DNA from: Boswellia sacra
Lineage: Eukaryota > Streptophyta > Magnoliopsida > Sapindales > Burseraceae
Length of the DNA: 64,000 nucleotides
Assembly (NCBI GenBank): GCA_013180625.2
Contig: SNVD02009651.1
Location: 186,001-250,000, forward strand
Direction of reading: 5' to 3'
The position numbers and the translations under genes are program-made. Below the pieces are notes generated by a model. The model saw only the letters and a list, made by a program, of their open reading frames with translations. It was not told where the DNA came from and did no database searches. Shown one piece after another: positions 51,308-61,100 of the stretch. Numbering within the stretch: position 1 is the first letter of the stretch; every line of letters starts with the position of its first letter.

Positions 51308-54300
51308 ATGGATAAGAGTTGGATTGACTTACAAAATCGCTGTTGTCAAGCATATTTCAGTGGGGTTGAGGGATTTTTAAATTTTGCTTTTGGCAATCTA
51401 GTTAATGATACTAGAATTTTATGTCCATGTAAGAAATGTCACAATCGATATCGTTTGGATAGATACACAGCAAGAGAGCATTTAATTTGTAATGGGTTTC
51501 TTAGAACATATAAAAGATGGACCTTACATGGAGAACAATATACACCACTTGAGTCTGACCAACCCAACCAACATTTGGAGGTTGGTTGTGATTCCAATGT
51601 GGGTGATGATATGGTCAAAATGATACATGAAGCCATTGGGCTTCCGAATAATGATTTTGGTGAAGGAAGTAGTCATCCATTGGATCAAGAAACTGAGAGA
51701 TATTTAAAACTTCTTCAGGAGGCAGAGTGTCCATTATATCCAGGTTATGAGATTTTTACTTCACTTTCCTTTACTGTTCAACTTTTGCAATTAAAAGTGT
51801 TGCACGGGTGGACGGACACTTCAATGACAAAGTTACTAAAACTGTTGAAGAAAGCCTTTCCAGAAAATTCCAAAGTTCCTTCTTCATATTATGAGGCACA
51901 AAAGATAACTACTGACTTGGGGTTTACATACCAGTCTTGGGATGCTTGTCCCAACAATTGTATGTTGTTTAGAGGTGAGTATGAAAATTTGGATAGGTGT
52001 TGCATATGCCATGAGTCTAGATATAAGAACTTTGATGAGGTGAATGATGCATCAAATCCCAATGGTAAAATTGATGCATAACAAGTAAGATACTTTCCAT
52101 TAATTCCTAGGTTGCAAAGATTATTCATGTCTTCAAAAACTGTTTCTTTAATGCGATGGCACGCAGAAGATCGTATTAAAGATGGTGTGCTAAGACATCC
52201 CGCTGATAGCCCTTGTTGGAGAACTTTTGACGAAAAGCATCCTGCTTTTACTGCTGATTCTCGTAATGTCAGACTTGGATTGGCAGCAGATGGATTTAAT
52301 CCATTCAGGACTATGTCCATAGCACATAGTACATGGCCTATTATGTTGATGCCATACAACTTACCTCCTTGGTTGTGTATGAAGGAAACTTTTTTCATTT
52401 TATCTGTGCTAATTGATGGTCCAAAAGGTCCTAGAAATAAAATTGATGTCTATATGCAGCCGCTGATTAATGAATTAAAACAATTATGGAGTGAAGACGT
52501 GCTAACCTATGATGCATCGTGTCGACAAATGTTCAAACTACATGCAGCATTATTATGGACTATCAATGATTTTTCGGCATATGCTAATCTGTCGGGTTGG
52601 AGCACTAAAGGTGAGAAAGCATGTCCTTGCTGTATGGAAAATACGGTATCTAAATGGTTGTCTTATAGTAGAAAATTTTGTTACATGGGTCATCGGCGAT
52701 ACTTGCCCAGTACTCATAGATTTCGAAGGGATAGGATATCATTTAATGGGAAAGCAGAATTGGGACCACCTCCAACTTGCTTGTCTGGTGTTGATGTAAA
52801 AAGACAATTAGAAAATGTCTAACCGAGTATAAGATGGAAGACCTTCAGAGAAGAGTGAATAATTCTGAAATGACAAATCAAGCAAACAGTTGGAAGAAAA
52901 AAAGCATTTTCTTTGAACTACCATATTGGGAGCATAACTTGATTAGACATAATCTTGACGTCATGCACATTGAGAAGAATGTATGTGATAATATACTCTA
53001 GACATTACTAGGGGATTCGAGGAAATCAAAAGATTCATTGAAGGCTCGACTTGATTTAGGGGATATGAAAATAAGGAAAGCTCTGCATCCTCAACAACGA
53101 GGTGCTAACAAATTGTATTTACCTCCTGCATGCTTCTCAATGAACAAAGATAATAAAGATGTCTTTCTTAGTGTGTTGAAGAAAGTGAAGTTACCGGATG
53201 GTTATGCATCAAATATTTGACAGCGTGTTCACATGAAAGAGCGGAGCATTTCAGGTTTGAAAAGTCATGATAATCATATTTTGATACAACAATTGCTTCC
53301 TCTTGCTGCTCGAAGGGCTTTGCCAAAAAATGTTGTTGTTACTTTGATTGAGTTAGCAAACTTTTTCAAGCAACTGTGCTCCAAAGTGAATACTGCAGAT
53401 GATTTAAACTCTATTCAACATTGAGTTGTGCTTACACTGTGCCATCTTGAAAAAATTTTCCCACCTTCATTCTTTGACATAATGGAGCATTTGCCCATTC
53501 ATCTTGCTCAAGAGGCATCTTTAGCGGGACCGGTACAATTTCGATGGATGTATCCTATTGAAAGGTATTATTAAGTCACATGTTACGTAATGTTCTTTTA
53601 ACTTCCATTCTTATCAATGAATATCTACTTAGAAAGATTTTGGATTCTATAGGTATTTACTAACTCTGAAGAGATATGTGCGCAACCGTGCACACCCAGA
53701 GGCTTCTATTGCTAAGGGATATCTACTGGAGGAGTGCATAAATTTTTGCTCAAGATATCTTGATGAGGTCGAAACTAAAATTAATCGAGGACCTCGATAT
53801 AAGGATGGTACCTCTAGTGAAGGAGAGCATTTTGAACTTGATCATGTCTCTTGGGTTCAAGCACATAGATATGTGCTAGTTAATACACCTTATATTGATC
53901 CCTTTCGAGAGTAAGATATGCATCATCATTTCTTTTTCTAAGCAACTTACTGAGTTTGACTTGCATAGTTAGTAATGTCTTTTGATGTCTTCTCACACAG
54001 GAAGCATCTAAATGAACTTCAACGACAAAGGCCTCGTTCTACTATTCATGAAATCCATAAAGAGCATAACAAAACCTTCCATGAATGGTTTCGAAGTCAT
54101 GTAAGTGTTAGTTATCTATTGAAGTGCTATCATCATACTGACTTTCGATTCTAACTATGTGTTCCTATAGGTTTACTCCTTACAAGAGACCTTAAATGTA
54201 TCATTGTCTAAGGAAATCATCAATTTAGCTAATGGGCATAAATCAGGCGCACATTGTTATAAATCTTATAGTGTTAACGGCTTCAAATTTCGAACCAAAG

Positions 54301-54951
54301 ACACCGATAAGCACAAAATAACTCAGCAATGTGGTGTTATTTTGAAGGCTGATACCATGAGCTATGCTAGTGCACGAGATAAAAATCCTCTTTCGGGCAA
54401 TGTTACATTTCTTGGAGTGTTAACAGATATAATTCAAATTCGTTATGTCAATGTCGTTCAAGTGTGATTGGGTTGATAATCGGATTGGAAAGAAGTGTGA
54501 TGAATTTTACTTCACCTTGGTTAATTTTAATCATCTATTATATAAAGATAATCATGTGGATGATGAACCTTTCATTTTAGTAGAACAAGCTGAGCAAGTT
54601 TGTTATATTCAAGATCCAATGGATGAAGATTGGCATGTTGTGCTTAAAATGACAATGAGAGATACATATGATTTCACTTCCAAAAGTTCATCTACCGCAA
54701 ACATGGTGCCACAAGTTGAGCTATATACACGACAAGAATTTGATGAAAGAGGTTATTTCGTGAGGAAGATGTTCAATGGGTTAGGCAAGGAGTTGAAGGC
54801 ACAACAATTATCATTAATAGAGAAGACAATGATGATGGGATGGATGATATTGATTGACTATTCTTTTGGGTATGCCCTTTTTTTCTGTCATTTTGTATCT
54901 TATTTTGGTTTTGCGGTGCATTTGTTATATATCCCTCTCGAATGGGTGTAA
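51308..54951 (+). pseudogene. CACTA TNP2-type transposase, broken
   Basis: Counterpart of the element 1 transposase. The order is: transposase-associated domain (MDKSWIDLQNRC, CPCKKC, WTLHGEQYTP), TNP2 core (RWHAEDRIKDGVLRHPADS, RLGLAADGFNPFRTMS), NLSGWSTKGEKACPCC, LPYWEHNLIRHNLDVMHIEK, ARRALPKNVV, PVQFRWMYPIER, then RNRAHPEASIAKGYLLEECI (53678 onward) and DUF4216-type CDWVDNRIGKKCDEF. Breaks are TAA at 52079, a one-base shift at about 52820, TAG for a conserved W near 53000, TGA at 53218 and 53422, and a shift near 54460. The protein otherwise aligns along its length with that of element 1, at clearly lower than recent-duplicate similarity, so these are separate families or old relatives. 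Confidence 0.88.
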
Positions 54952-55102
54952 CAATAATTTTTTATGAATGACGTATATAGTTTGTTCTTTTTTGTTTTTC
55001 TTAAACGGATTGTGATTTTTTTTATATGCATATGTTTCATATTATGATGTGTACGAAATGATGTTAACATGGTTTTCTATTTTTGTTTTTTTGTAGGTAA
55101 CT

Positions 55103-56868
55103 ATGCCACCAAAGAGACTTGGAGACATTTCAATGGAGAGTATAATACAACGGGAAGCAGAATCTCGACGACAGTCGACATCTTCCCAAACTTAGACAAA
55201 TAACGGAGAGCAAGGTATTTGTTTTTCAGATGATGGTGGTACGTCAAAGGTTGTAAAAGGTCGTGGATCAGCTCACACTATTCGTGAGTGGGGAACAGGG
55301 CAAAGGTTGCATGTAGAGTTTAACTCTCAGTGGCAACCAATAAATCCAAACAAAGATAAATTTACCTCCCAACTTGGAATCATAGCAAAGAATGGCAACA
55401 TGGCTCCGCTGACTTGTCCGTGATGGCAAAACATGCCACAACATCTGTTAGATGACATTTGGAAAGAAGTAAAGGTGAGTAATTTATATGAAATTCTTGG
55501 GCTATAACATATTTTTTTGTATCTATATTAATCTATTATGATTTGTGGTTGTAGGATAATACAGATGTTCTTGATGAGTATAGAGTTCATTGTCTAAAAG
55601 CAGTTGGGAATCTTTGGAGGGATTGGAAAGCTCGTGTCAAGAGAGAGTATTACAAGAAATTTGATACAGATGAGGATCAGTTAGCTTTCACTCCTCCTAG
55701 AGTTAACCCGGACCAATGGCCTATTATTGTAGCTTATTGGGGGACGGAAGAAGCCAAAGTATATGTCTAACTCAACACATGCTATATATACCAAAATAGT
55801 TGTTTTTAAGTAGTTATAAATTCTATAATACGTAAACTTTTGAAATTGTTTGTATTATAGGGAGTCGCAGAGAAGAATAAGGTAAACCGTGCACAACAGG
55901 TTGCACTTCATCGGACAGGTCGTATGTCGTTTGCCCAGAAACGAGAAGAGGTAAGTTTTGCATAACTATGTATATGTCTTTATCTATATGCTATTTATTT
56001 ATTAGTTATGAAGATACTACTTCAATGGAGATATGAAGGAAGTGGTTGTCTTTCTATTATGTTACCATTGTATTGCTAAGAAATGGGATGTGTTTATTTT
56101 TTATGATGTTTTTGGTAAGTAACTTCACTTTTTAAGTACTTGTACATCATGATAAAGCTTTATATTAGTTGTTTTCTTTTCTTTTTTTGGTTAGATGATA
56201 AGAAAGGGCGAACAAACTGATCGTATTAGTGTCTTCATCAAAACCAGAACAAAAAGTAATGGAGAAATAGGTGATGATGAAAGTGCAGAAATAATTGTAA
56301 GTTCTCCAATTTTTTGAACCTATATATTCATCTAGTATGTATGAATTTATTTTGCTTATTGTTTTATCTTCTTTAACTTGTTATTTGTTTTGATAATGTT
56401 GTAGAGTCAATTTAATGAAGGTTTGTCTCAATTTACACAAGAGCAACAAACTCAACAGGTGAGAGAAGAAGTTTTTGGCAACGTAATGGGACCTGATCAT
56501 CGTGGCTATGCTCGGACATACGGTTATGGTCCATCTCCAATTGACATTCACGGATGCAGCAGCTCATCTGATAATCAATTGAGGGAACAATTTAGTGCCT
56601 TACAACAAGCACACAATAATTTGAATGCAGCTCACAACGACTTGAAGGAAGAATACAACAACTTGAAGATGACGCATGCTGAAGTCCTTTCCTTTCTACA
56701 GGAGACGTTTCCAGAATTTGCATAGCGGCATGTAAATAGATCGGTATTCACATATTTCCATAAAAGTTAAAAGCTTCAGATGATTCATATTTTAACTTGC
56801 GTTTTGTATTCTTTTTTCTGAATAGGTTCCAGATGCTTCAAGTGGACACCGAAGTCGTTTTTAACTTG
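55103..56868 (+). pseudogene. CACTA TNPA-like / Transposase_24 gene, broken
   Basis: Starts MPPKRLGDISMESIIQREAE at 55103. A TAG stop follows at about 55192, 30 codons in. Later exons give WRDWKARVKREYYKKFDTDE then LAFTPPRVNPDQWPIIV (about 55555-55760), NRAQQVALHRTGRMSFAQKR (about 55861-55952), DRISVFIKTRTKSNG (about 56196-56300) and 56405-56725, which holds GPDHRGYARTYGYGPSP and a coiled coil ending ETFPEFA. A last short exon at about 56826-56868 reads VPDASSGHRSRF. It has the same layout as the gene in element 1, including a proline-lysine-arginine start and C-terminal coiled coil. Confidence 0.8.
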
Positions 56869-57307
56869 ATAGTCATGGAACAAATAATATCACACGTGAC
56901 ACATCAAATGAGGAACATGAGTACGTATAAACAATCTTCTTTGTTCCAAATTAAACAATCTTATTAAATGAATATTATCTAAGTTACAAATTTATCATTG
57001 CAGGTAAGTTCAATTTTTGTGGTTTGCACTTATGTGGACGTTGATGAACTATTAGAGATGTTTAACTATTTGCTTATCAGATGTTAAACTATGTGAATTA
57101 TGATACAGATACATTTGCTTTGTATTTTGCAATATGTTTAAAATCACTTAAATGAGATGCTTTCATATTTCTTTTGTTCCTATATTAATATTGAATGCAT
57201 AAAATTATTGAAATGTTATGTAATAATTTTTTTTAGGCATGTGAATTCAATTTGTAAACAGCACAGCAGGTACAGATTAATTACAAAAAAAATTTAAAAA
57301 AAATTAT

Positions 57308-57720
57308 TTTTACGGCGGTTCGAAAACCGTCGCAACTAAATATCGTGGGAAACATATACGGCGGGCCAATGTTCGTCGCAAAAAAATTATTTACGGCGGT
57401 TATTGTGTTCGACGTAAAAAATTTATTTACGACGGTTATTGTGTTCGACGCAAAAAATTTATTTACGGCGGTTATTGTATTCGACGCAAAAAATTTATTT
57501 ACGGTGGTTAGGAACCGCCGTAAAAGGGTGTGGCGAAAGCAGCATCAATTTCGTCAAACTTTTTTACGTCAAACACAGGAACCGCCGTATAAAACTATTT
57601 ACGGTGGACAAAAACCGTCGTAAAAACTTTTACTGCGGTTTTTTTACGACGGACAAGAACCGCCGTAAGACCGCCGTAAAAGCTCTTTTGCAGCGGTTTT
57701 TATCCGTCGTAAAAAGTCTC
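57308..57720. repeat. Subterminal repeats of CACTA element 2 (3' side)
   Basis: Dense copies of TTTACGGCGG / CCGCCGTAAA and variants (ttttacgacgg, accgtcgtaaaa). Between about 57388 and 57500 they form a tandem of about 35-bp units ('tttacggcggttattgtgttcgacgcaaaaaa'-like), four copies, each containing both a cggcgg and a tcgacg half, hence hairpin-prone. Confidence 0.88.
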
Positions 57721-57901
57721 TTCTGTTGTAGTGTGTCACATGTGGGTTTAAACCCTCAACTCGTACACGACACGATTATTAAACAGGTTAAAAATTTCAA
57801 ATTGAACACGACCCGAATACGATTAAGACAAATCTAAATTTTTTAATTTTTATATCGTGTTATATCGGATTCGCAAGTCATGTCAAAAATTTTCACCTCT
57901 T

Positions 57902-58525
57902 TCCCTCGTGGAAGCAAGGATTTAGGGTTTTCATCTGATTTCATTTTTTAAATTTTCTATTATGCTAGTGTGTTTAACTGGGTACTCCGGTTTCACTTTA
58001 ACTGGGTACTCCGGTTTCACCTCATTCCTCCTCGCCTGTTGGATTGATCTCACGATCCAAAATAGGAAATGCGCCCGTTGCATGTTAGCCACGGCCAATT
58101 AGTTTATGTCAGAATATTGTTTTCTTCAAATTTCGAAATATTATTTTAGATTTATTTATTTCCTTTTTAAAAGTTGTGTTCTCGAAAAAAGGCCCATAAG
58201 TTAAATCTATTCCTGGCCCAATTCTCACGCCCAATATCAGGTCTCTTAAGATGAAGAAGGTTAAAAACAAAAAAAAGTGCTGAGTTCCAGTCCACCTCAA
58301 TAAGACAAAACTACCCCTACGCCGCATTTCATTTTAGCAGCATACCGGCCTCCAAAACCACGCTCCAGTCCAGACTCCAATGACTCGACAGACAAAGGAT
58401 AGGCATGTCATTTCAGTGAGTGTTTTATTCTAAAAAGGGTATTAAAATAATTTCATAAAGATTTTCCCTTTTACATCCTTCACCGTCCAGGGGTTTTAGC
58501 CTAAAATCCTTAAACCCAGAAAATA
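57902..58525. other. Upstream region of the RRM gene
   Basis: A 24-bp direct tandem duplication ('ctgggtactccggtttcac' twice) lies at about 57977-58020. No TATA-box is obvious close to the start. 'ggcccataagt' and 'ggcccaattctcacgccca' near 58191-58230 resemble the AGGCCCA-type site II elements often seen upstream of plant genes for ribosomal and mitochondrial proteins, which would suit the downstream gene. Confidence 0.45.
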
Positions 58526-61100
58526 ATGGCTATGAGAGCGGTGGCGGCTCAGCGCGGCTTGAGGCGTTTCTTCTCGACCTCTTCTTTTCCCTCTTTCAAC
58601 CCTCCGCAGACCACCGCCGCAGCCCAGCAACCGAAGGCCGAGCCCAGTACCAACCTTTTTGTCTCAGGCACCTCTCTCTCTCTCTCTCTCTCTCCGTGCT
58701 TTTGCCCTATTCGGTTACCAGTAATTGATTCATGCTATTCAGTAGATCCTCTTTGTTACGTAATTTCTAAATTAATTTTGTAATTGTTATTATTGTTGTT
58801 ATTGTTGTTGTTGTAGTACTGTGTAATTTTAATTAATTTGTTGAAGGAAATTAAAAGTTGTATTATTTTTTTTAATTTATAAATTATTATGTTTATTATA
58901 TTAGAAAATTGTATGGTTGGGATATTAGTATTTCTTGAATCAACTTATCATCGGTTATAAGTTTAGAAATTGGTAGTTGGAATGGTGTGTAATGACCGTT
59001 CAAGTAGCTTCAGATTTTTTAAGAGGGTCATAAAACAAAGGCATGTTAATGAATGATGAAATCAATGCTAAATCCAATTCTTTAAATGGTTGGGTTCAGT
59101 TCGGTTTGAAACATGGTATGCTTTATGATTGTATGTGTAACAAGACCGAAACCACCTATGTCTGGATATTATGGTCCTCTTGCTGGATGCTTTCAAGTAT
59201 TTGTGTGTTGTGTTATTTGGTTAACAGTTGAATTGTTTGTGTATTATCTGTTACTCCATTTTATATCATATACAGTTTATTTCAATAATTCCCGCTGCAA
59301 ACCTTTTTAGTTTTTTATAATCAGAAATCTCTTGCCCTTTATTGTTCACTAAGTTCTCCCTACAAGCTTGGTAGCCGGAAACATGTGAGACATATACATG
59401 TCCCAAGTAGGTGGCCCCCTGTGATTAGAACCCTTGACCTCAATGATAGGGCCAAGGGCTACTTACAACTAAGCCCACCCTTGGAGTTTGCAATATTGTA
59501 TTATTGTATGTGAGATAATGATCTATGGAATGCTGGCAATACCATATTCTTCAGTAATCTTGCATGTTCATTGGGTAGAGCCCTGTGATTTTGAAGTTGT
59601 GGGACCAACTTTTGGTTTTTTAGCGAAATTTCTTATTCTACTGAGATTATGAGGGTTATTGAAGTTTGGTGTTGCCGATGTTAAATTGTTTCTTTCCCTC
59701 ATTCTATCTTCAGTCTTTGTTTTCTTTGATTTCTATGTGTATGGTCATGTTTCTACTTAGCTTTAATGTGACAGTCTTGGGATGGCTTTTCTAACTTTCC
59801 TAATATTGTGATTGTAAGACTTAATTTTGAAGTTTCTTTTCAGGGCTTAGCAAGCGCACAAATACTGAAAGGCTTAAGGAAGCCTTTTCTGAGTTTGGCG
59901 AAGTGGTTCAAGGTTTGTTTTTCTCGTGTAAAGTTATTTGAGTCTTACCTGCGCGAAATTCTTATTATTGGCCTTTCTTTTGTAAACAGCTAAAGTAGTG
60001 ACTGATCGAGTGTCTGGATATTCAAAGGGTTATGGTTTTGTAAGATATGCTACTCTAGAGGATGCTGCGAAAGGTATAGAGGGCATGGATGGCAAGGTGA
60101 GTTGACAATGTTGCACATTTATATTGTTGAGAAGATCATAGTAGTTTTTATACAGCTGAGTCCAGTTATTTGTGATTTATGCTCTAGTGGGTATAGAACA
60201 TCAAATAAACTCTGTAGAGTTGGGAAGGTCCAAGTCCCTTAAGACATGGTGTAACCATGGACCTCTTAATGAGCACTCGACACATATTCTAAATTCCTAA
60301 CCCTCAAGGTTGTGAGATGGTGAAGTAGAGGTGGGTTCATAGAATCTTCAAATGTCTTGCAAAACTCTGGAAAAGTTCATCCATCTTCTTTTGACTCCTA
60401 ACTTCCTTGGTGCCATGCTTGTTATTATTATAAAGATGGGGTTTATCACATTCTTCTGCTAACTTATTCCTTCATAATTCAATCTTGTTGGCCACCTGTT
60501 TCTTTTTTCTTCTATTCGTTTTCAATGCCCATTTCCATTGGTAAAGCTCATTACATAGGAAGCCAATCTCTGCTGTAACACCAATGGATGGGAGTATATT
60601 GCACTCTTTGTTTTTTTAAAAAGCATTAGGAAAGGGAAGTAAACTGCTTGATGTTAACGAAGCCATTTTCAGTCATCTTCCTTGTCCAGTTCACTTTTCA
60701 AATACTCAGCCTCTATGACTAAAAGTTTGAATTTCCTGAGAAGTTGTTTTGAGGGATATTGAGGATGGTAATTCAAGCAAATATGAGGATATAATCATTT
60801 CTTTTTGTCTTGAAGAGTCCGGCTGGATATTTTGTGAAATAATATTTCATTTTTATATCTTCTGCTCGGTCTTTTTATTTCAGTGATATGGTTGTCTCGC
60901 ATTGTTGATATATATATTTTTTTTCACCATCTTTGTTTTATTTTCTGGGAAATGATTTATATTTTTGTCTTCTGCAGTTTCTGGATGGTTGGGTTATATT
61001 TGCAGAGTATGCGAGGCCCAGACCACCACCATCAGCTCCATCTCAGAACATGTCTTCTCAATATGGCCACAACATGTCTTCCCCATATGGTGGACAGTGA
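58526..61100 (+). CDS. Organellar RRM-domain RNA-binding protein, ORRM2-like
   Basis: A small single-RRM protein of the ORRM group, which helps C-to-U editing or other RNA steps in mitochondria or plastids. Exons 58526-58667, 59844-59912, 59990-60096 and 60978-61100 join to 441 bp, 146 residues, stop at 61098. Residues 1 to about 40 (MAMRAVAAQRGLRRFFSTSS...) are rich in arginine, alanine and serine, fitting an organelle targeting peptide. The RRM follows: RNP2 is LFVSGL at the exon 1-2 join, RNP1 is KGYGFVRY in exon 3, then DGKFLDGWVIFAEYARPR. The tail is short and rich in S, P, Y and G. Exon 1 must end at ...GTCTCAG followed by GC, not GT, to keep the RRM in frame, so intron 1 appears to be GC-AG. 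Similarity to Arabidopsis ORRM2 is from memory. Confidence 0.92.
58674..58696. repeat. (TC)n microsatellite beside the 5' splice site of the RRM gene
   Basis: 'ctctctctctctctctctct' begins four bases after the GC donor dinucleotide at 58668-58669, so the 5' splice region of intron 1 is embedded in a microsatellite. Confidence 0.9.
59390..59490 (-). repeat. Possible tRNA-derived SINE fragment in RRM gene intron 1
   Basis: Read on the minus strand, 'gggcttagttgtaagtagcc' and, about 30 bases on, 'gtcaagggttctaatcaca' resemble the A and B boxes of tRNA-derived SINEs. No clear target duplication or tail was found, so this is tentative. Confidence 0.35.

Larger units (their letters stand above)
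46464..57733 (+). mobile_element. CACTA (En/Spm) DNA transposon 2, complete ends, decayed genes
   Basis: It starts CACTACAAGAAGGGGCGG at 46464 and ends ...CTTCTGTTGTAGTG at 57733 (11,270 bp), flanked by a perfect TGT duplication. Subterminal repeats of TTTACGGCGG and complements are short at the 5' side (about 46500-46566) and long at the 3' side (57308-57720). Plus-strand content: a leader with captured host exons (50276-50507), a TNP2-type gene (51308-54951) and a TNPA-like gene (55103-56868). All are broken, so it could only move if enzymes were supplied from elsewhere; its ends look intact enough for that. Confidence 0.92.
46016..57901. mobile_element. hAT-like element (outer), split by CACTA element 2
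   Basis: The left end TAGGGGCGAGAATT (46016) and the right end AATTTTCACCTCTT (to 57901) are imperfect inverted repeats (10 of 14 match) of the 'TAGGGGTGaaAATT' kind common at plant hAT-type ends. The flanking DNA left of the CACTA insertion (46021-46460) and right of it (57734-57900) is rich in 'gacacgattat' and 'gacatgttt' phrases, as in non-autonomous elements of this type. Removing element 2 and one TGT leaves about 610 bp. The 8-bp target duplication is not clear (gtttcccc against about tttccctc), which is why confidence is moderate. Confidence 0.5.

Noticed and set aside
51889..52398. 169-codon minus-strand frame
   Set aside because: It is antisense to the TNP2 transposase core, whose protein matches the family.
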